Source of the DNA: Gracilibacillus massiliensis
Lineage (GTDB): Bacteria; Bacillota; Bacilli; Bacillales; Amphibacillaceae
DNA length: 64,000 bases
Assembly (NCBI RefSeq): GCF_001458115.1
Contig: NZ_CZRP01000010.1
Span: 248,001 to 312,000, forward strand
Reading direction: 5' to 3'
Below are positions 36,964 through 48,076 of the stretch, one piece after another. Position numbers and translations under genes: made by a program. The notes under the pieces were generated by a model that was not told the origin of the DNA, ran no database searches, and saw only the letters and a list, made by a program, of their open reading frames with translations. The first letter of the stretch is position 1, and every line of letters starts with the position of its first letter.

Positions 36964-38295
36964 TTAATTAGATCCCAAAATACTTTCCGCTTGAACTCTG
37001 AAATCTTCAGCAGCCTCATCTGGGGTTACTTCACCATAAATAATTTGTTCAGCAAGACGTTGCAGAGCACTTATAACCTCGCCAGCACCAGATGGATCAG
37101 GACCTCCCATTGGTGAACTATTTTCTTCTACCCAACTAATGTAATCAAATACTTGTGCCTGTGCATCAGGTACCTCATTACTAAGCTCTTCTTTGATTAC
37201 AGAAGAAACCGGAATACCACGATCAGCCATAATCAATTTATTTGCTTCTACATCATTTACAAAGAAATCGATAAATTTAGCAGCCATTTCTTTATGATTC
37301 GAATTTTCTGCGATTGAGAATAACATACTAGGTTTAAGATATAACCCTTTTGTATCCTCAGAAGCTGCGGGTGGGTTTGTTAATGATAAATCCAAGTCAG
37401 TTAACTCTTGAGTCCCAGGAAACTGAGTCGCCCAACCAATTCCTCCTAGACCTTCACCTTTAACTAGCGAAGAATCTTCTGGTCCAGTTTGTTGCGCTAC
37501 TTCATCTGGAGTTGGACCAGCACCTAAATCAACCAATTCTTTTTGCATTGTAAAGTAATCTACAAACAATTGATCATCATCATAAGCAAGACCACTTCCA
37601 TCCTCCGCAAATAATTTTTGTCCTTTAGTTCTAAGATAGTAATCAAAACTTACTTGGGTTTCACTAACACCTGCTCCACCTTCATAACCCTCTTCTGCAG
37701 CGGTTTTAGCAATCTCCTCAAAGTCATCCCATGTCCAATCTTCGGATAATTCTACTCCAATTTCCTCAGCTATAGCAGGATTATAGAAAAAACTAGAAGC
37801 TGTAGTACCTACATTAAAACCATGTATTCCACCATTAACTTCTCCACCTGATATAACTGAATCGGCTATATTGTCTACGTTTATCTCTTCACCGATGAAT
37901 GGAGTCAGGTCAGTTATTTGATTATTAGCGGAGTACTCAGATATATAAGATAAATCCATTTGAATAATGTCTGGAAGTTCTCCAGCAGCAGCCTGAGGAG
38001 CTAGTTTTCTCCAGTAATCATCCCAACTAGCGTATTCTGCTTCAATTGTGACATTTGGATTTTGTTCTTCAAATAGTTCGATTACCTCTAACGTGTAATT
38101 TGCTCTATTTTGTTCACCCCACCATGCAAATCTTAAAGTGATTTCTTCATCCTCACTTTCTTCTGCCTGATTATTGCTATCCTCTTCATTATTACTGGTT
38201 TGATTGTCTTGTTCATTTGAACCTTCACTGCTACTGCATGCTGCTAACCAAAAAATCATAGAAATAGTTACTAACAACAACAAAAATTTCTTCAT
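36964..38295 (-). CDS. Extracellular sugar-binding lipoprotein (family 1)
   Basis: 443 residues. A signal peptide with lipobox LAACSSS gives a lipid-anchored protein outside the membrane. An acidic linker rich in Glu, Asn and Asp (residues 24-50) leads to a type 1 solute-binding fold (ITLRFAWWGEQNRANYTLEV, FDYYLRTKGQKLF). It captures the sugar and hands it to the two permeases downstream. The start follows GAAAGAGGGG. First gene of the transport operon; a cre-like site lies about 190 bases upstream and the YesMN genes precede it. Confidence 0.93.
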   Translation of the reverse strand: MKKFLLLLVTISMIFWLAACSSSEGSNEQDNQTSNNEEDSNNQAEESEDEEITLRFAWWGEQNRANYTLEVIELFEEQNPNVTIEAEYASWDDYWRKLAPQAAAGELPDIIQMDLSYISEYSANNQITDLTPFIGEEINVDNIADSVISGGEVNGGIHGFNVGTTASSFFYNPAIAEEIGVELSEDWTWDDFEEIAKTAAEEGYEGGAGVSETQVSFDYYLRTKGQKLFAEDGSGLAYDDDQLFVDYFTMQKELVDLGAGPTPDEVAQQTGPEDSSLVKGEGLGGIGWATQFPGTQELTDLDLSLTNPPAASEDTKGLYLKPSMLFSIAENSNHKEMAAKFIDFFVNDVEANKLIMADRGIPVSSVIKEELSNEVPDAQAQVFDYISWVEENSSPMGGPDPSGAGEVISALQRLAEQIIYGEVTPDEAAEDFRVQAESILGSN

Positions 38296-38483
38296 AATTT
38301 TCCCCTCTTTCGTTTAGTTTTTTTAGTGTGATAGCGATTTAACCGTTGTAATGTTACAGACCTCTGTCACTATTATTTGGTTTTTAACATTGGAATAATA
38401 TAGATAAATTCCGAAGAAACTACTTAATTTCTTACTTCTATTAAAAACAATCCTCCTCTCTTTTATTGTAAGTACTCATTTTT

Positions 38484-38498
38484 GTATAACGCTTTCAT
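38484..38498 (-). promoter_or_regulatory. cre-like site upstream of the transport operon
   Basis: Minus strand ATGAAAGCGTTATAC matches the first 13 positions of the cre consensus and misses at the end. The same core, ATGAAAGCGTT, recurs before the GH53 gene, so both units may share catabolite repression or another common regulator. Confidence 0.5.
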
Positions 38499-38582
38499 TT
38501 AATACGTTATATATTTATCATAACGAAAGTTATTCTTAATCATAAGACATAAAAAATTAATGTGTATAATAAGATTTTAATA

Positions 38583-40184
38583 TTATTTGATATTTCGAAA
38601 TCTCTCTCGACATTCCTGAGGAGTAATACCAAAATAGGTCTTAAACAATTTACTAAAATAAGGTGGGTTGTGGAAACCACACTGTTCTGAGATCTCAAAA
38701 ATTTTGATATTTGTTGCCAGTAGTAGCTCTTTCGCATTATCCATCTTTCTTCTATGAATAAAGTCACTTAGGTTTTCATTAGTTCTTTTTTTGTATACTG
38801 TAGACAAATAAACTGGATGGACACCGACATGTTCAGCTATTGAATTTAAAGTAGCATCTGCTATGTTGCCTTCCACATATTTTTGCACTCTTTCGATAAT
38901 TTGTTGCTGACTCTTTCCTTCTGTTGAGCTATAAATTAATTCAATATCATTAATTATCTCTAAAGACCAAGTAATAATATGTTCAATATCTTTAAAATAA
39001 TATGGACCTTGCAACATATCTAAATTACTTCCTATTAGTTCGGATAACGATTTTTCTTTCATATGAGCAAAATGGGTAAACGCCTGAAGCACTGTATAAA
39101 ACAACTCATTCTTATGTTCTTCTGTTTCCATTGTATTATCTATAAATTGATTAACTCTACTTAACTTTTCTTTAGCATCCTTCCATCTACCTAATTCTAA
39201 TAGTTGGCCAAATGTCGGGGAGGTGGATAAGCTTTTAAGTGTATTAGGTCGTTGTTGTTCCAGATTTTCATCAATTGAAATAGAGGTTAAACTGTTCTTA
39301 GGTGTTTTCCAAAATTGATTCAGGGCCTTCTCGTAGATTGATACTATATCGGTTGGAAACACACCTGTCTGACTGATTAGAATAGATACCTCCCCTTTTA
39401 AGAAGGTATACACATCCTTTTTAAACTGTTCTAAAGTTTCTATTAGATGACTGTGGTTTTGATCTAGATCTTTTAGATTCTTTGGCTTTATTAAGTAAAT
39501 TAATGTTTCAAATTGATCATTTCCTTGCCAATATTCAAAATCATCTCTTAAGAAGTCATTCATTAGGTTAATAATGGCATATTTGTAGATGGATCGATCC
39601 ACTAATGAAGAATCTACGAACCATTTCTCTAATCGAATAAAAATCTGAACAAATTTATCATCCTTAGTAAAAGCAATTTTATAATTTTCTAGTTTAGTGA
39701 CTAAGTCTTTTTGGATGTTAACCTTTCTCAATAACACATCATTTAACAATTGTGAGCGTAAAAGTGGCAAATGCAACTTAAAATTATCATGACTACTCTC
39801 TCGTTCTTTCTCCTCTTGTAATTTTCTTGTGCTTTTGTTAACTACTTCAATTAATTCATCATCTCTAATCGGCTTAATCAAATAATCCACTACATTATAT
39901 TTTATTGCTTGTTGAGCATATTCAAACTCCGTATATCCTGACAATATTATGCATTTTATATTAGTATGATTCTGATAAATATGCTTACTTAATTCAATAC
40001 CATCCATTCCAGGCATACGTATATCTGTTACTACAATCTCAATTTTATTTTCTTTTATAATTTGTATAGCTTCAGTTCCAGAGTACGCTTTTAATATGTT
40101 GTCTATCTTACATTCATTAACCAGTGTTTGCTCTATACTTCTCAATAACATTGGTTCATCATCAACTAGCAATATTTGAGTCAT
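38583..40184 (-). CDS. YesN-type response regulator with AraC output
   Basis: 533 residues. The receiver domain (1-120) has the acidic pair DDEP, the phosphoacceptor Asp in VVTDIRMPGMDG and the Lys in DYLIKPI. A long middle part is typical of YesN proteins. The last 100 residues are an AraC helix-turn-helix pair (LNSIAEHVGVHPVYLSTVYK, FEISEQCGFHNPPYFSKLFK). It should switch on the neighbouring transport operon and enzymes when phosphorylated by the kinase encoded just upstream, 63 bases away. Confidence 0.93.
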   Translation of the reverse strand: MTQILLVDDEPMLLRSIEQTLVNECKIDNILKAYSGTEAIQIIKENKIEIVVTDIRMPGMDGIELSKHIYQNHTNIKCIILSGYTEFEYAQQAIKYNVVDYLIKPIRDDELIEVVNKSTRKLQEEKERESSHDNFKLHLPLLRSQLLNDVLLRKVNIQKDLVTKLENYKIAFTKDDKFVQIFIRLEKWFVDSSLVDRSIYKYAIINLMNDFLRDDFEYWQGNDQFETLIYLIKPKNLKDLDQNHSHLIETLEQFKKDVYTFLKGEVSILISQTGVFPTDIVSIYEKALNQFWKTPKNSLTSISIDENLEQQRPNTLKSLSTSPTFGQLLELGRWKDAKEKLSRVNQFIDNTMETEEHKNELFYTVLQAFTHFAHMKEKSLSELIGSNLDMLQGPYYFKDIEHIITWSLEIINDIELIYSSTEGKSQQQIIERVQKYVEGNIADATLNSIAEHVGVHPVYLSTVYKKRTNENLSDFIHRRKMDNAKELLLATNIKIFEISEQCGFHNPPYFSKLFKTYFGITPQECRERFRNIK

Positions 40185-40247
40185 ATTAATTCCTCCGTTT
40201 AAAGTAAACTATGATTAGAATGAGGTTTCAAAACTTTCTCACCGTGG

Positions 40248-41966
40248 TCAATTTTTTCTGTATTTCCAGCGGAATTCCACGCATAAACCACCATACTTTG
40301 AATGTGAAAATGTAAGTCCAGAACCTTCTCCAAAATGATATTTAAGTCTTTGATGCACATTTTGCAATCCAACTCTTACCTCTTCTTTGAATGGGGCATC
40401 TAAATTAGCTTGCATTCGTATCAGTTTATCCTGAGAGACCCCTCTACCATTATCCTCAATGGTAATTTTGTTGAAATTATCATCCATAGAACCTGTTACT
40501 TTAACCCATCCATCACCCATGTGCGTTTCTAACCCATGGACAACTGCATTCTCAACGATTGGTTGAAGTGTTAATCTAATAAATTCTTTTTGCCGCATAT
40601 CATTAGGAATATCGATATCAAACTCCAATCTTTCAGATCTGATTTTATATATTTCTAAATAATTTTCGATCAGTTCAATCTCCTCTTGCAGAGTTGGATT
40701 TTGATTTTCCACATCTGTTGTATATCGATAATAATCTGCGAGATGATATGTCATTTTGATTGCAGAATCTGTTGCTCCTACTTTTGTACAGCTTGATATA
40801 AAGGATAAACAGTTATATAAAAAATGGGGGTTTATTTGTGATTGTAATTGTTTAATTGATGCTAATCTGGAACGATTTTGTTCCTCGTAAATATTTTCAA
40901 TTAAGTACTGAATTTTTGCACCCATCTGATTAAAGCTAGAAATTAAATAATCAAATTCATTATTATATTTATTTTTTATTCTGAATGAATAGTTACCTAA
41001 TTCAAATCCTGAAAGACCTTTTATTAATTGCATAATTGGGCGCTGGACATTTTTATAAAGCAAAAACAATGAAATTATTGTTAATATTAGTAGCGCAGAT
41101 AGACTAATAATAAACAGATTTCTACTCTCCAATATCGGCATCATTACTTTTTCAATTGGCGTATAGTCAATTAAATAAGTATTTGATACAGGTAAATAAA
41201 GATAACTAACTTGATAATTTTCTCCGCTATGATTGTACTCAAATTGGTGATAATTCTCGTCTGTATAATTTGTCCGTAATATTTTTTCAACTATGTTTTC
41301 ATTTATTTCTTTATTTTTCATTGGCGTCTCTATGTAGTCACCACTGCCAGTGTAAACAAATAAATCACCAACATCGTTTGTGCTATTTTGCATTAAAAGT
41401 TCCTTTATATTCTTGGAATCAAATCGTATTTCGATAATTATATTTTCTTCCTCAGGATTACTCTTTTGTGAATGAAATTTTGTATATAGAAGACGGAAGT
41501 ATGATTCTTTTCCTACTTCGTAATACTCCCACTCACCATAATTCCCCTCTAAAAACAAATTATTTTTATTGATTAAGGTGGAGGTGGAGATTACTCTATT
41601 TAAATCAGAAAAATAAACAGATATCTCCGTATCAAATGGATTAGAGAATATTTGAAGGAACATTTTTTCCTTGAGTTGACGTTGGCTATCAACCCTCAAG
41701 TAAGGATCTTCTAGCAACACACTACTTTGCAAAAGCGCAACTGATAAGTCTTGAGACAAAGAACTAGGAACAAGAGACAACCTTTCTAGGCTGTGTTCCA
41801 TTTGTTCCTTTAAGTAGGAAAGTTGATTTTTTTTATTGTTCATCATTTCTTCTCTCATTGTAGAGACGCTTGTTTGATAAGAATAGGAATGTAATATGAC
41901 AATAGGAATGATTAATAATGCAATAATAATAGTAATTTTCACAAAAAAAGATTTTTTCTTTTTCAT
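40248..41966 (-). CDS. YesM-type sensor histidine kinase
   Basis: About 572 residues from the ATG at 41966, which has AAGGGG ahead of it; a longer start at 42014 lacks a site. Two membrane spans (about 7-30 and 280-302) enclose a 250-residue extracellular sensor domain. HAMP follows, then the kinase core with the phosphorylated His in QINPHFLYNCLSF and the ATP-binding VENAVVHGLE and DNGRGVS. It should sense a sugar, or the loaded binding protein, outside the cell and act on the YesN regulator in the same operon. Confidence 0.93.
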   Translation of the reverse strand: MKKKKSFFVKITIIIALLIIPIVILHSYSYQTSVSTMREEMMNNKKNQLSYLKEQMEHSLERLSLVPSSLSQDLSVALLQSSVLLEDPYLRVDSQRQLKEKMFLQIFSNPFDTEISVYFSDLNRVISTSTLINKNNLFLEGNYGEWEYYEVGKESYFRLLYTKFHSQKSNPEEENIIIEIRFDSKNIKELLMQNSTNDVGDLFVYTGSGDYIETPMKNKEINENIVEKILRTNYTDENYHQFEYNHSGENYQVSYLYLPVSNTYLIDYTPIEKVMMPILESRNLFIISLSALLILTIISLFLLYKNVQRPIMQLIKGLSGFELGNYSFRIKNKYNNEFDYLISSFNQMGAKIQYLIENIYEEQNRSRLASIKQLQSQINPHFLYNCLSFISSCTKVGATDSAIKMTYHLADYYRYTTDVENQNPTLQEEIELIENYLEIYKIRSERLEFDIDIPNDMRQKEFIRLTLQPIVENAVVHGLETHMGDGWVKVTGSMDDNFNKITIEDNGRGVSQDKLIRMQANLDAPFKEEVRVGLQNVHQRLKYHFGEGSGLTFSHSKYGGLCVEFRWKYRKN

Positions 41967-42109
41967 CAACCCCAACCCCTTAATGATTCTATTTATTAAA
42001 CTCTTGTTGTTCACTTAAAAATAATTAAGTTTATTATACGCTAAAATCTACATTCATCTATAAGGAGATTGGACATTGTTAAAACAATTCATATATAAAT
42101 AAAAGAAAC

Positions 42110-42147
42110 CTCAGTTAGTGATAAGGTAAATAGAATCACTAACTGAG
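42110..42147 (-). terminator. Terminator of the GH53 gene
   Basis: CTCAGTTAGTGAT pairs perfectly with ATCACTAACTGAG, 35 bases past the galactanase stop. The minus-strand transcript continues into a T-rich stretch. Confidence 0.85.
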
Positions 42148-42181
42148 TACAGTTCAACTAAATAACAAAATCCACTTCTTC

Positions 42182-45100
42182 TTAAGACTGCATTCTCTTC
42201 TTGATGTATATAACAGATACTCCAATGATTATAAGAATAGCACCCAATAAAATCCAATTAAATAAGTTGGTTGCTGTATCTGGAAGTTTATCTTTCTCAT
42301 TTTCTTGATTATTTTTCTGATTCGTTTCTTGATTGTTATCCACTTGGGGATCTTCCTCATTAGTTTGATCTTGATTTTCCACTTGTTGATCTTCTTCATT
42401 AGTTTCATCTTGATTATCCACTGGTGGATTTTCCTCATTATTAGCATCATCTGTTTCTTCAGCAAAAACACCGTATATTGAGAAATGTGGTACTTGTAAT
42501 CTAATCGTACCTTTTTCAGCTTCTCCTCCTCGATGTTCCCATTCACCAGTTTTTTCATTAAGGTAGTAGATATTAATCTCATCTGCAGAGTAATTGGACG
42601 AATCGTATTCTAAAACTAATGTAAATTCTCCATTAGGCTCATTTCCAATTGGATAGTCAAATTCAAAGTCAAATAGGTCCCCTGCTCTATTTAGGCCCTC
42701 ATATGTTAAATCAACCTCTTTAACTATTAATGTAGTGCCGGTTGGCAGATCATTAGGCAGAGTGATTTTTGAACGACTTCCTTCGATGGTAATAATGGAA
42801 CCTGCCTCTACTGAAATTTTCTCCTCAATGCCAATTTCAATTGTCTTCTGTTCATCATTTGGGTCTTCATTCATAGATTGTAAAAATACATCAATAGCAG
42901 ATTTTAATTCACCTATAGCCACATCCACTTCATCTTGTGTTATCTCAGAATTATCGAGAATCATTTGAGATTCTTGAATTACTTGCTCTAGTGCATCAAC
43001 TGCAGTTTGTGGATATTGTCCTGTAGAATCCCCTATCTCAGATTCATCAAGATCAGCTTGAGCTGACTTAATAATAGTCTCTAATTCTGTTTTGTCTACT
43101 TCTGGCGATTTATTTACAGTATTTTTAAAATCTGATACTGATTCTTCTAATGTAGCTCTTGCTTGATTTATTTCTACTTGCTTTAAATCGTTTTTATCTA
43201 GAATCAATTGCGCTTCTTGAATAGCCCCTTTTAGTGCTTCAACTGCCGTTTTTGGGAACTGACCTGGTACCTCTCCTATCTCAGCTTCATCAAGAAGTGT
43301 TTCAGCTGTCTGGATAGCATTTTCCAATTCTGTTTTATTTACTTCTTCTTCAGGTTCAATAGTTAACTCAAGCTGTGTTTCAAATAAAAAACCACCCGTA
43401 AGGTCACTATAGGAATCAACTATTGCGCTAATATGAGTTGTTCCTGCTTGGTGAGTAGATACAATAAAACTATTATCTTCTGTTTTTTCAATGGTAGCGA
43501 TTTCTTCATCACCCGATATCCAATAAATTGGTTTATAATCAGCTGTGGATTGAAACACACTCACTTCAAATTCGATAGTTTCCCCCTCAACCATTGTTAT
43601 TTTCCCATTACTTGGGATCGGATTACCATCTATCCGTTCAATCGACATATCCTCCGCAATAATTGGTGATTTTATATCCACTGTTAGTTCTGCTGAAAGA
43701 CCACTTTCAGACGTTGCTGTAATAATTGCTTGTTTTATTTCACCTTGCGAACCATCATGGGCATAAGTATTTATACTAACTTCTTTTCCGCTACCTTCTA
43801 CTTCCGCCAAGGATGAATCACTAGTTTCCCATCTGATCTCCTCAATAATAAATGAAGGAGTTAACTCTGCAGTAATATCAAAGCTTTCTGTCATTACAAC
43901 TGATTTATTAGACTCACTTAATACAAGTTCCGTTGGTTGTGTAATAAATTTTCCTTTTACTACAAAATCAACAATGGACTGCCAGTTTGTTTGATTCTCT
44001 TGGGTTGCCTCCACAATGGTAACTTTAATATACCTTCCTGTTACATCTTCTGGTAATGTATTAGAAACCGATTCAGAATCACTAAAAGAGTCTGTTTGAT
44101 CGAACACTTCTTCGTATGTTGATCCATCATCTGAAACTTCAATAATATATTTTTGTAATGCCCAAAATTCCATATCTATCTGGTTAATTTCAGCTGTTTG
44201 TCCTAGATCAATCCACCAAGAGTTTGTGCCACTTGGCGTACCTGGTGACCATGCCGTGTCTTCATCAACATCATCCACAGCACGTGAAGGTGGGTGATTG
44301 GCATTTAGACTACTTGCATCTGTGAATTCCCCTCTTCCAATTTGTAATTCATCCGTTACTAATACTGTAGTTTCAGCTTTATACCCACCATCCACTGTCT
44401 CTACAGTTATCGTTGCCTCTCCTGCATTTTCAGCAATTACAAAGCCATCATTTGTTACTTTAGCAATAGTTTCATCTGAAGAGGACCATTCAACATTTGT
44501 ATTATCAGCTACAGATGGAATAACTGATGCTTGCAATTGTTGATATTGACCAGCAATTAATTCAAGTTCTGTTAGATCAATCTCTACTCCTGTAACAGAA
44601 AGATCATCTGCTACTAAAACGTTAACGATTGTGGTTACTCCTCCATCTTCAGAAGTAATTGTTAATTCGGCTTCTCCATTTCCTACCGCTAAAACTTCTC
44701 CTTCATTTACTGTAAATACATTGGTATCACTTGACGACCATTCCAATGCTTTGTTAGTGGTATCTTCTGGAAAAACAGTGGCATTAATGGTTTGAGTATC
44801 ACCTTTACGTAAGCCTATCATTTCCTGATCTATTTCAATTGTTTCAGCTTTTATCGGCACAACAGATATTGTTACACTATCAGATGCTTCACTATTTTCA
44901 ACAGATGTTGCCGTAATTGTTGCTTCCCCTTCTGTTACACCTGTTATTTGGCCATTGTTATTAACAGTTGCTATCGATTCATCATTGATTGTCCATTCCA
45001 AATCAGGGTACGAAGCATCCTCTGGAAAAACAGTTGCTTCTAATTGCGCAGTTCGGTTAATACCAATAGTTGTAATAGAGGATTGAATTTCTACATTATC

Positions 45101-47965
45101 GACAGCAATTTTCGTAATTTCTAACATAAAACTCTCTTGAACATTCCCATCTGCTGATGAAATGGTTATTTCAGTGCTACCTTCTCTATTTGCGATAAGC
45201 GTTACATCATCTGTAACTAATGGCTGTTGGATGAGATGACCTGAAGTGACAGCTTCAACCGCTTCACCTAAAAATGATGCTACTTCTGGGTCAGAGGAAG
45301 TAAAGATCAAACGATTATCTGATGCATCATTTCCAATTTCAGCGTCTATATTAATGTGTTCACCAACAGTAGCTGTAATTAATTGATCAGAGACTTCAGG
45401 AGACTTAATAGTAAGGTCACTTGCCAATACTTGCTCATCTACTTTTACATTACGACTTGCAGTAAATCCCCCATCTTCTGTCTTGACAGTTATCGTTGAT
45501 ATACCTGGATTTACACCAGTTACAATCCCATGTTTATCTACTGTTGCTATCGATTCATCGCTGCTAGACCAACTGACATTTGAATACGTGAATTGTTCCA
45601 CTGGTTTTATGGTTGGTACCAACCTCTGACTTTCACCTGTAACTAATTCTAAGTCTGCTTCATCCAGTTCTACACCTGTCACAGAAGTTGGTTCTACACT
45701 ATAAGCATCTGCAGAATTGTGAGATACTTTCCCTGATTCTTCTTTTGACGAAGCTTTTCCACGCCATAAGTAAGCAAGCATACCATCCGAGACATGTCCA
45801 TCGTAAGTAAATAGTGTTCTATTTTCCACTGTGTTTCCATATTCATTGTTACTCCCACCTGGAATCCAAGGTGAGAACCATTCATCATGACCTTCACCTT
45901 TACTCAACCACTCAGCTGCCCAATAGAAAAAACCTATTTCAGCATTATGTGGGTTAGGTACATCTCTGAATGCTTGCATATATTCAATCAGCCAATTATA
46001 TTGTCCTCGCTGTGAAATTTCATAAAATTTATTACTAATATTACCGGAGACATTCATAGGAGAATATTGATTTCTCGTATGTGCAAGTCCAGTTTCTGAG
46101 AAAATCACATCTTTATCCTTCCAGCGATTTAAGTTATTTTTTAACATACTGACAATACTTCCAGTTTCACGACCACCATATAAAGAATAAGCTTCGCCGT
46201 CCCACTCTATATTATGTTCTTCCACATCTGCATACCAATTATTTGTATAATCCACATCATACCCATTATTCAAATGAAGGAATCCTCTAGTTGTAGGTGA
46301 AGCATCCTTTATCCCTTGATATGATGCATTGACCAATTTAGCGAAGCCTTCTTTATAATCAGACCATATCCTTCCTTCTGGCCATACTAATCCAGCGTTC
46401 TGCTCATTACCCATCTTGACTGTATCTGGAGTTACACCTTCATCAACCATAGTTTTGACAAAATCATAAGAATAATTATACATAGTTGTTTGTAATTGTT
46501 GTAGATCCTGATCAAACCATGCCAATGGTTTCCATGCTTTTCCCGCACTCATCCATTGATCACTATAATGGAAAGAAATTTCAAATTTCATACCTTGTTC
46601 TTTTGCACGTTTTCCTATTTCGATTGCTTGTTCCTTACCAAAATAACCTGGAATCATTGTTCTAGGATTTGTTTCTGTCCCTAAATGTTCAAGATCTCGA
46701 GTGTAAGTAATGGTATCCATTACCCTCGGCAAACCATCCATAACACCAGATCGAAAATCTTCCCAATCCTCATCTGTAAATTCTGTTTCATCATAGATAT
46801 AATTTCCCGCTTCCACAAAGAACATTGAGGTAACTGCATTTACACCTCTATTACGGATAATATCAAAAAAGTCTTGCTCAACTCCATTTGCTTTATATTT
46901 TCCTCCAAAATCTTCAACAATCGGTAAATAAGAAACATCTACCCCTTTGGTGACCGTTTGATCTAATTCGAATAAATCAATACTATCTACATATCCATTA
47001 CCTGAACCACCATTCGTTCTTTCCAAATAAATAGTAGCTGTTGTTTCATCTGATCCAGTACTAAAAGCAACAGGTAACAAAGAATAGTTCGTAGTTGTTG
47101 ACGGAGCTGAACGAGTTTCATTAATTCCTTCTACTCCAATATTTATACGATCTGATTCACTACTCACTTTCGCTCTTACTGTTGCAATGTATTCTGTATT
47201 AGGTTTTACTTCAACAGTTTGAGAAATGCGGGATTCTGATTTTAATTCTGTAGCGTATTCACCAGCATCAACGTTTTCATCTACAACATCTGCATCACCG
47301 GTAACCGACCAACCATCTGTATTTCCACTTTCAAAATCCCAGTTAACTAGTGGATTATTGTCTGAATGTTCTAAATTAAATTCAACATCATCGACTTCAA
47401 GGGTTGTGCCTTCTACTGCATCTTTTAAATAAACACCTATGGTAGCTTGTCCGTTATATACAATGACATTTCGCAATACTACATGATTCCAATCTGATGA
47501 ATCGTCAGCAAATAAGTTAATAAATGCACGCATTTCTGGGGCACCCGTATCTTTTGCTTCCAAATAAGCAGCTTCCTGTTGAGAACCACTGTCCGGATCA
47601 GGATTTGATGTCCGAACTTTAAGAGAAACCGTATATGTCCCCTGTTCTAATCCAGTATGAAATTGATAAATACCAACACTTGGGTTACTAAAGTCTCCCG
47701 CTCTTTCAGAAGACTCTAGCTTTACAGAATATTCACCACTATGACCTTCAGATTGTGTCGTTACATCTCCAGCCTCTGTAATGGTGTTCCAGCCATCAGG
47801 TGTTAAAGTAGTTTCTTCATCTTCTTCAAAACTGGGATTATTAATAATATTGTCAGTGGTTGCTAATACTTGATGAGTTTCTATTCCGGGGTATGGTGAC
47901 ATAAATAAAATAATAACAAAACAGATAAATAATACATAATGGTGCTTTTTCAATTGTATGTCCAT
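42182..47965 (-). CDS. Sortase-anchored GH53 endo-galactanase, multidomain
   Basis: 1927 residues. Order: signal peptide (cut after VLA, about 36); two beta-sandwich carbohydrate-binding domains (40-335); GH53 catalytic domain (345-740) with acid/base Glu in KMGNEQNAGLVWPEG and nucleophile Glu in VIFSETGLAHT; about four Big_2 Ig-like domains (WSSSDESIATV type, 755-1180); a discoidin-like domain (1190-1320); further Ig-like parts; two FIVAR helical repeats with almost equal sequence (ETLLDEAEIGEVPGQFP and DLDESEIGDSTGQYP); a beta domain; an acidic repeat spacer (VDNQDETNEED type); LPDTA, membrane span and KKR tail. The enzyme cuts beta-1,4-galactan at the cell surface. LPDTA equals the sorting signal of B. 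subtilis YfkN rather than standard LPXTG. Confidence 0.9.
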   Translation of the reverse strand: MDIQLKKHHYVLFICFVIILFMSPYPGIETHQVLATTDNIINNPSFEEDEETTLTPDGWNTITEAGDVTTQSEGHSGEYSVKLESSERAGDFSNPSVGIYQFHTGLEQGTYTVSLKVRTSNPDPDSGSQQEAAYLEAKDTGAPEMRAFINLFADDSSDWNHVVLRNVIVYNGQATIGVYLKDAVEGTTLEVDDVEFNLEHSDNNPLVNWDFESGNTDGWSVTGDADVVDENVDAGEYATELKSESRISQTVEVKPNTEYIATVRAKVSSESDRINIGVEGINETRSAPSTTTNYSLLPVAFSTGSDETTATIYLERTNGGSGNGYVDSIDLFELDQTVTKGVDVSYLPIVEDFGGKYKANGVEQDFFDIIRNRGVNAVTSMFFVEAGNYIYDETEFTDEDWEDFRSGVMDGLPRVMDTITYTRDLEHLGTETNPRTMIPGYFGKEQAIEIGKRAKEQGMKFEISFHYSDQWMSAGKAWKPLAWFDQDLQQLQTTMYNYSYDFVKTMVDEGVTPDTVKMGNEQNAGLVWPEGRIWSDYKEGFAKLVNASYQGIKDASPTTRGFLHLNNGYDVDYTNNWYADVEEHNIEWDGEAYSLYGGRETGSIVSMLKNNLNRWKDKDVIFSETGLAHTRNQYSPMNVSGNISNKFYEISQRGQYNWLIEYMQAFRDVPNPHNAEIGFFYWAAEWLSKGEGHDEWFSPWIPGGSNNEYGNTVENRTLFTYDGHVSDGMLAYLWRGKASSKEESGKVSHNSADAYSVEPTSVTGVELDEADLELVTGESQRLVPTIKPVEQFTYSNVSWSSSDESIATVDKHGIVTGVNPGISTITVKTEDGGFTASRNVKVDEQVLASDLTIKSPEVSDQLITATVGEHINIDAEIGNDASDNRLIFTSSDPEVASFLGEAVEAVTSGHLIQQPLVTDDVTLIANREGSTEITISSADGNVQESFMLEITKIAVDNVEIQSSITTIGINRTAQLEATVFPEDASYPDLEWTINDESIATVNNNGQITGVTEGEATITATSVENSEASDSVTISVVPIKAETIEIDQEMIGLRKGDTQTINATVFPEDTTNKALEWSSSDTNVFTVNEGEVLAVGNGEAELTITSEDGGVTTIVNVLVADDLSVTGVEIDLTELELIAGQYQQLQASVIPSVADNTNVEWSSSDETIAKVTNDGFVIAENAGEATITVETVDGGYKAETTVLVTDELQIGRGEFTDASSLNANHPPSRAVDDVDEDTAWSPGTPSGTNSWWIDLGQTAEINQIDMEFWALQKYIIEVSDDGSTYEEVFDQTDSFSDSESVSNTLPEDVTGRYIKVTIVEATQENQTNWQSIVDFVVKGKFITQPTELVLSESNKSVVMTESFDITAELTPSFIIEEIRWETSDSSLAEVEGSGKEVSINTYAHDGSQGEIKQAIITATSESGLSAELTVDIKSPIIAEDMSIERIDGNPIPSNGKITMVEGETIEFEVSVFQSTADYKPIYWISGDEEIATIEKTEDNSFIVSTHQAGTTHISAIVDSYSDLTGGFLFETQLELTIEPEEEVNKTELENAIQTAETLLDEAEIGEVPGQFPKTAVEALKGAIQEAQLILDKNDLKQVEINQARATLEESVSDFKNTVNKSPEVDKTELETIIKSAQADLDESEIGDSTGQYPQTAVDALEQVIQESQMILDNSEITQDEVDVAIGELKSAIDVFLQSMNEDPNDEQKTIEIGIEEKISVEAGSIITIEGSRSKITLPNDLPTGTTLIVKEVDLTYEGLNRAGDLFDFEFDYPIGNEPNGEFTLVLEYDSSNYSADEINIYYLNEKTGEWEHRGGEAEKGTIRLQVPHFSIYGVFAEETDDANNEENPPVDNQDETNEEDQQVENQDQTNEEDPQVDNNQETNQKNNQENEKDKLPDTATNLFNWILLGAILIIIGVSVIYIKKRMQS

Positions 47966-48076
47966 TTTTGATTTTTTCCTCCTTATATTAGCACGCCTTT
48001 ATTCTAGAGTGATTTTCCTATTTCCTATGTTTTAAAAAACATATTTTGTTTTCATGTAGCAACCCCCTTCAGACAA

